From Sphingopyxis sp. Root154 (GTDB lineage Bacteria; Pseudomonadota; Alphaproteobacteria; Sphingomonadales; Sphingomonadaceae): a DNA stretch of 64,000 bases. Location: positions 1,468,651 to 1,532,650 of the forward strand of contig NZ_LMGI01000002.1 of assembly GCF_001427105.1 (NCBI RefSeq), read 5' to 3'. Each line of letters begins with the position of its first letter. Within the stretch, counting starts at the first letter, position 1. Below the pieces are notes generated by a model that saw only the letters and a program-made list of their open reading frames with translations, made no database searches and was not told the DNA's origin. Positions 62,675 to 64,000 of the stretch are shown here, in pieces. Position numbers and translations under genes: made by a program.

Positions 62675-63651
62675 GCCGCAATCTCCTCTTCGAAGACATC
62701 CTTGCGGATTTCCTCGGGTCCCGGCAGCGGGCTGTTCGCCGCGAACTCAGCCGCCGCGTCCATCTGGGCGTCGAGGTCGGCAACGATCGCGTCGAGGTCG
62801 GCCTCGGTGAACTGATGATCGAGCATCAGCTGGCGCAGCCGGGGCAGGGGATCCTCCGCCGCCATCTCGGCAAGATGCTCGGGCGGCATGTAAGAGAAGT
62901 CGGCGCCGAAGAAATGGCCCATCATCCGGTAGCACATCGCCTCGATCAGCGTCGGCCCCTCGCCTGCGCGGGCGCGGTCGACCGCGGCCCTCGTCGTATT
63001 GTACATCGCGATCGCGTCGTTGCCGTCGACCTTTACGCCGTCCATTCCGTAAGCCCGGGCGCGGGTGACGATCGAATCGACCTTAGTATGGTCGGCAAAG
63101 GCGGTGTGTTCGCCGTAGCGGTTGTTCTGGCAGAGGAAGATCACGGGCAGCTTCCACAACTGCGCCATGTTCATCGCCTCGTGAAACGCGCCGATATTGG
63201 TCGCGCCATCACCAAAGCAAACCATCGTTACCTTGCCGTCGCCGCGGTTCTGCGACGCCAGCGCGAGGCCGTTGGCGATGGGCAGCCCCGACCCGACGAC
63301 GCCCGTCGTCACCATCACGCCGGTTTCGGGATGGGTGATATGCATCGACCCGCCCTTGCCGCGGCAGGTGCCGCCGACCTTGCCCGCAATTTCGGCGAAC
63401 AGCGGGTTCAGCGGCACACCCTTGGCGATCTGATCGTGCTGGCCGCGATAGGTGGTGACGAGATAATCGTCCTGATTGAGCGCCGCCATCGCCGCCGCGG
63501 ACACCAACTCCTGTCCGCGCACCGTGTAATAAATCACCGCGAGCTTGCCGGTCATCAGCAGCGAGCGGAATTTTTCGTCGGCACGCGCGACGCGCATCGT
63601 GCGGGTGTAGATGTCGCGCAACTTGTCGCGATCGATCGTCATGTCGGTCAT
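62671..63651 (-). CDS. 2-oxoacid dehydrogenase E1 component, alpha subunit
   Basis: The 326-residue thiamine-diphosphate subunit has the TPP motif GDGATNIGAFHEAMN ending in CQNNRYGEHT, the E1-alpha start YTRTMRVARADEKFRSLL, and YRGQHDQIAKG. Sequence features fit the acetoin/pyruvate dehydrogenase alpha group. Its stop overlaps the beta gene, and its start overlaps the stop of the upstream GST gene (ATGA). Confidence 0.93.
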   Translation of the reverse strand: MTDMTIDRDKLRDIYTRTMRVARADEKFRSLLMTGKLAVIYYTVRGQELVSAAAMAALNQDDYLVTTYRGQHDQIAKGVPLNPLFAEIAGKVGGTCRGKGGSMHITHPETGVMVTTGVVGSGLPIANGLALASQNRGDGKVTMVCFGDGATNIGAFHEAMNMAQLWKLPVIFLCQNNRYGEHTAFADHTKVDSIVTRARAYGMDGVKVDGNDAIAMYNTTRAAVDRARAGEGPTLIEAMCYRMMGHFFGADFSYMPPEHLAEMAAEDPLPRLRQLMLDHQFTEADLDAIVADLDAQMDAAAEFAANSPLPGPEEIRKDVFEEEIAA

Positions 63652-64000
63652 GCAGGCTCTCCGATGCCGTATTGGGGGTTGGCGCTGGCGACGGCGCTGG
63701 GACGGGCGGCAACGCGGTCGCGCCAGGCGGCGAGATGGGTCAGCGCGGGATCGGGCGCCTGGCCGACCATCGCGCCGAACTCGACGAAGCTATAGAGCAG
63801 GATGTCGGCGAGGCTGAAGCGCTCGCCCGCGATCCATGGTCCGGCGCCGACGATGTCGTTCACCGCTTCGAGCCCGCTCGCCGCAAGCCGCTTCAGGTCG
63901 GCGGCGGCATCAGGCAGGCACAGCACCCGGTCCCTGAACATCGGCAAGCCTTCGGCGCCGCGAAAGCCCGCGGTCATCGGCACGACGACAAGCTGGTCGA
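63648..64000 (-). CDS. Glutathione S-transferase family protein (C-terminal part)
   Basis: Only the last 117 or so codons lie in the window; the N-terminal thioredoxin-like domain is beyond the right edge. The visible part is the helical GST C-terminal domain, with AGPWIAGERFSLADILLYSFVEF, shown here by its core GERFSLAD, and HLAAWRDRVAARPS. In-frame codons run without a stop to base 64000. It is the upstream gene of the E1/lipoyl/KstD-like operon and overlaps E1 alpha by four bases. Confidence 0.85.
   Translation of the reverse strand, partial: DQLVVVPMTAGFRGAEGLPMFRDRVLCLPDAAADLKRLAASGLEAVNDIVGAGPWIAGERFSLADILLYSFVEFGAMVGQAPDPALTHLAAWRDRVAARPSAVASANPQYGIGEPA

Overview
The window is GC-rich, densely packed bacterial chromosome, most likely from a sphingomonad alphaproteobacterium. 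Sphingopyxis-like is my best guess, from the L28 sequence, the many TonB-dependent receptors and SDR enzymes, the class of intergenic inverted repeats and the B12 locus layout; this is inference, not a database result. I see about 66 protein genes, one cobalamin riboswitch, several dyad operators, two good terminators and three intergenic inverted-repeat elements. I see no tRNA, rRNA, CRISPR array, IS element or phage gene.

Layout. 1-5.2 kb: the left end of an oxidative operon (Rieske oxygenase, FAD monooxygenase, start of a phytoene-dehydrogenase-like gene) divergent from a BetI-like TetR regulator, then an M20 peptidase. 4.6-6.0 kb: a divergent TetR/SDR pair that closely resembles E. coli bdcR/bdcA, with a perfect palindrome between the genes. 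6.0-14.2 kb: housekeeping genes: nth, dapB, a class III sirtuin, tadA, rpmB, a phytase-like esterase, a glycine-zipper protein, ppx/gppA, rlmE and an S41 lipoprotein peptidase.

14.2-23.6 kb: a cobalamin riboswitch followed by ten head-to-tail genes with overlapping stops and starts: btuB, an unknown membrane protein, a DUF1636 metal-binding protein, cobT, cobC phosphatase, cobS, an L-threonine-phosphate decarboxylase-like gene, cbiB, cobQ and cobU. Only the late, nucleotide-loop half of B12 assembly is present, which suggests salvage of corrinoids imported by BtuB.

23.7-27.0 kb: a LapG-type periplasmic cysteine protease faces an unusual open reading frame. That frame joins the N-terminus of a giant Bap/LapA-like adhesin in frame to the C-terminus of its type I secretion membrane-fusion protein. 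It looks like the scar of a large deletion, or an assembly collapse. A PilZ (c-di-GMP) protein follows.

27-64 kb: a very large catabolic region. It holds two secreted hydrolases and a CMD-cupin protein next to a LysR gene, an Old Yellow Enzyme, four SDRs, a GMC oxidoreductase, a TonB-dependent receptor, a carotenoid oxygenase, an acyl-CoA synthetase, a molybdopterin oxidoreductase between two paralogous MDR reductases, and two ThuA-domain proteins. A P450/acyl-CoA dehydrogenase/DUF35/thiolase/acyl-CoA dehydrogenase operon recalls the actinobacterial igr steroid side-chain module. It is followed by a LuxR regulator, a VOC protein and two Rieske oxygenases. On the minus strand there is an operon with a GST, a 2-oxoacid dehydrogenase E1 pair, a free-standing lipoyl protein, an NTF2-like protein, a KstD-like flavoprotein and an NmrA-like protein. 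Together these suggest uptake and stepwise oxidation of a polycyclic, terpenoid or steroid-like compound; the true substrate cannot be read from sequence.
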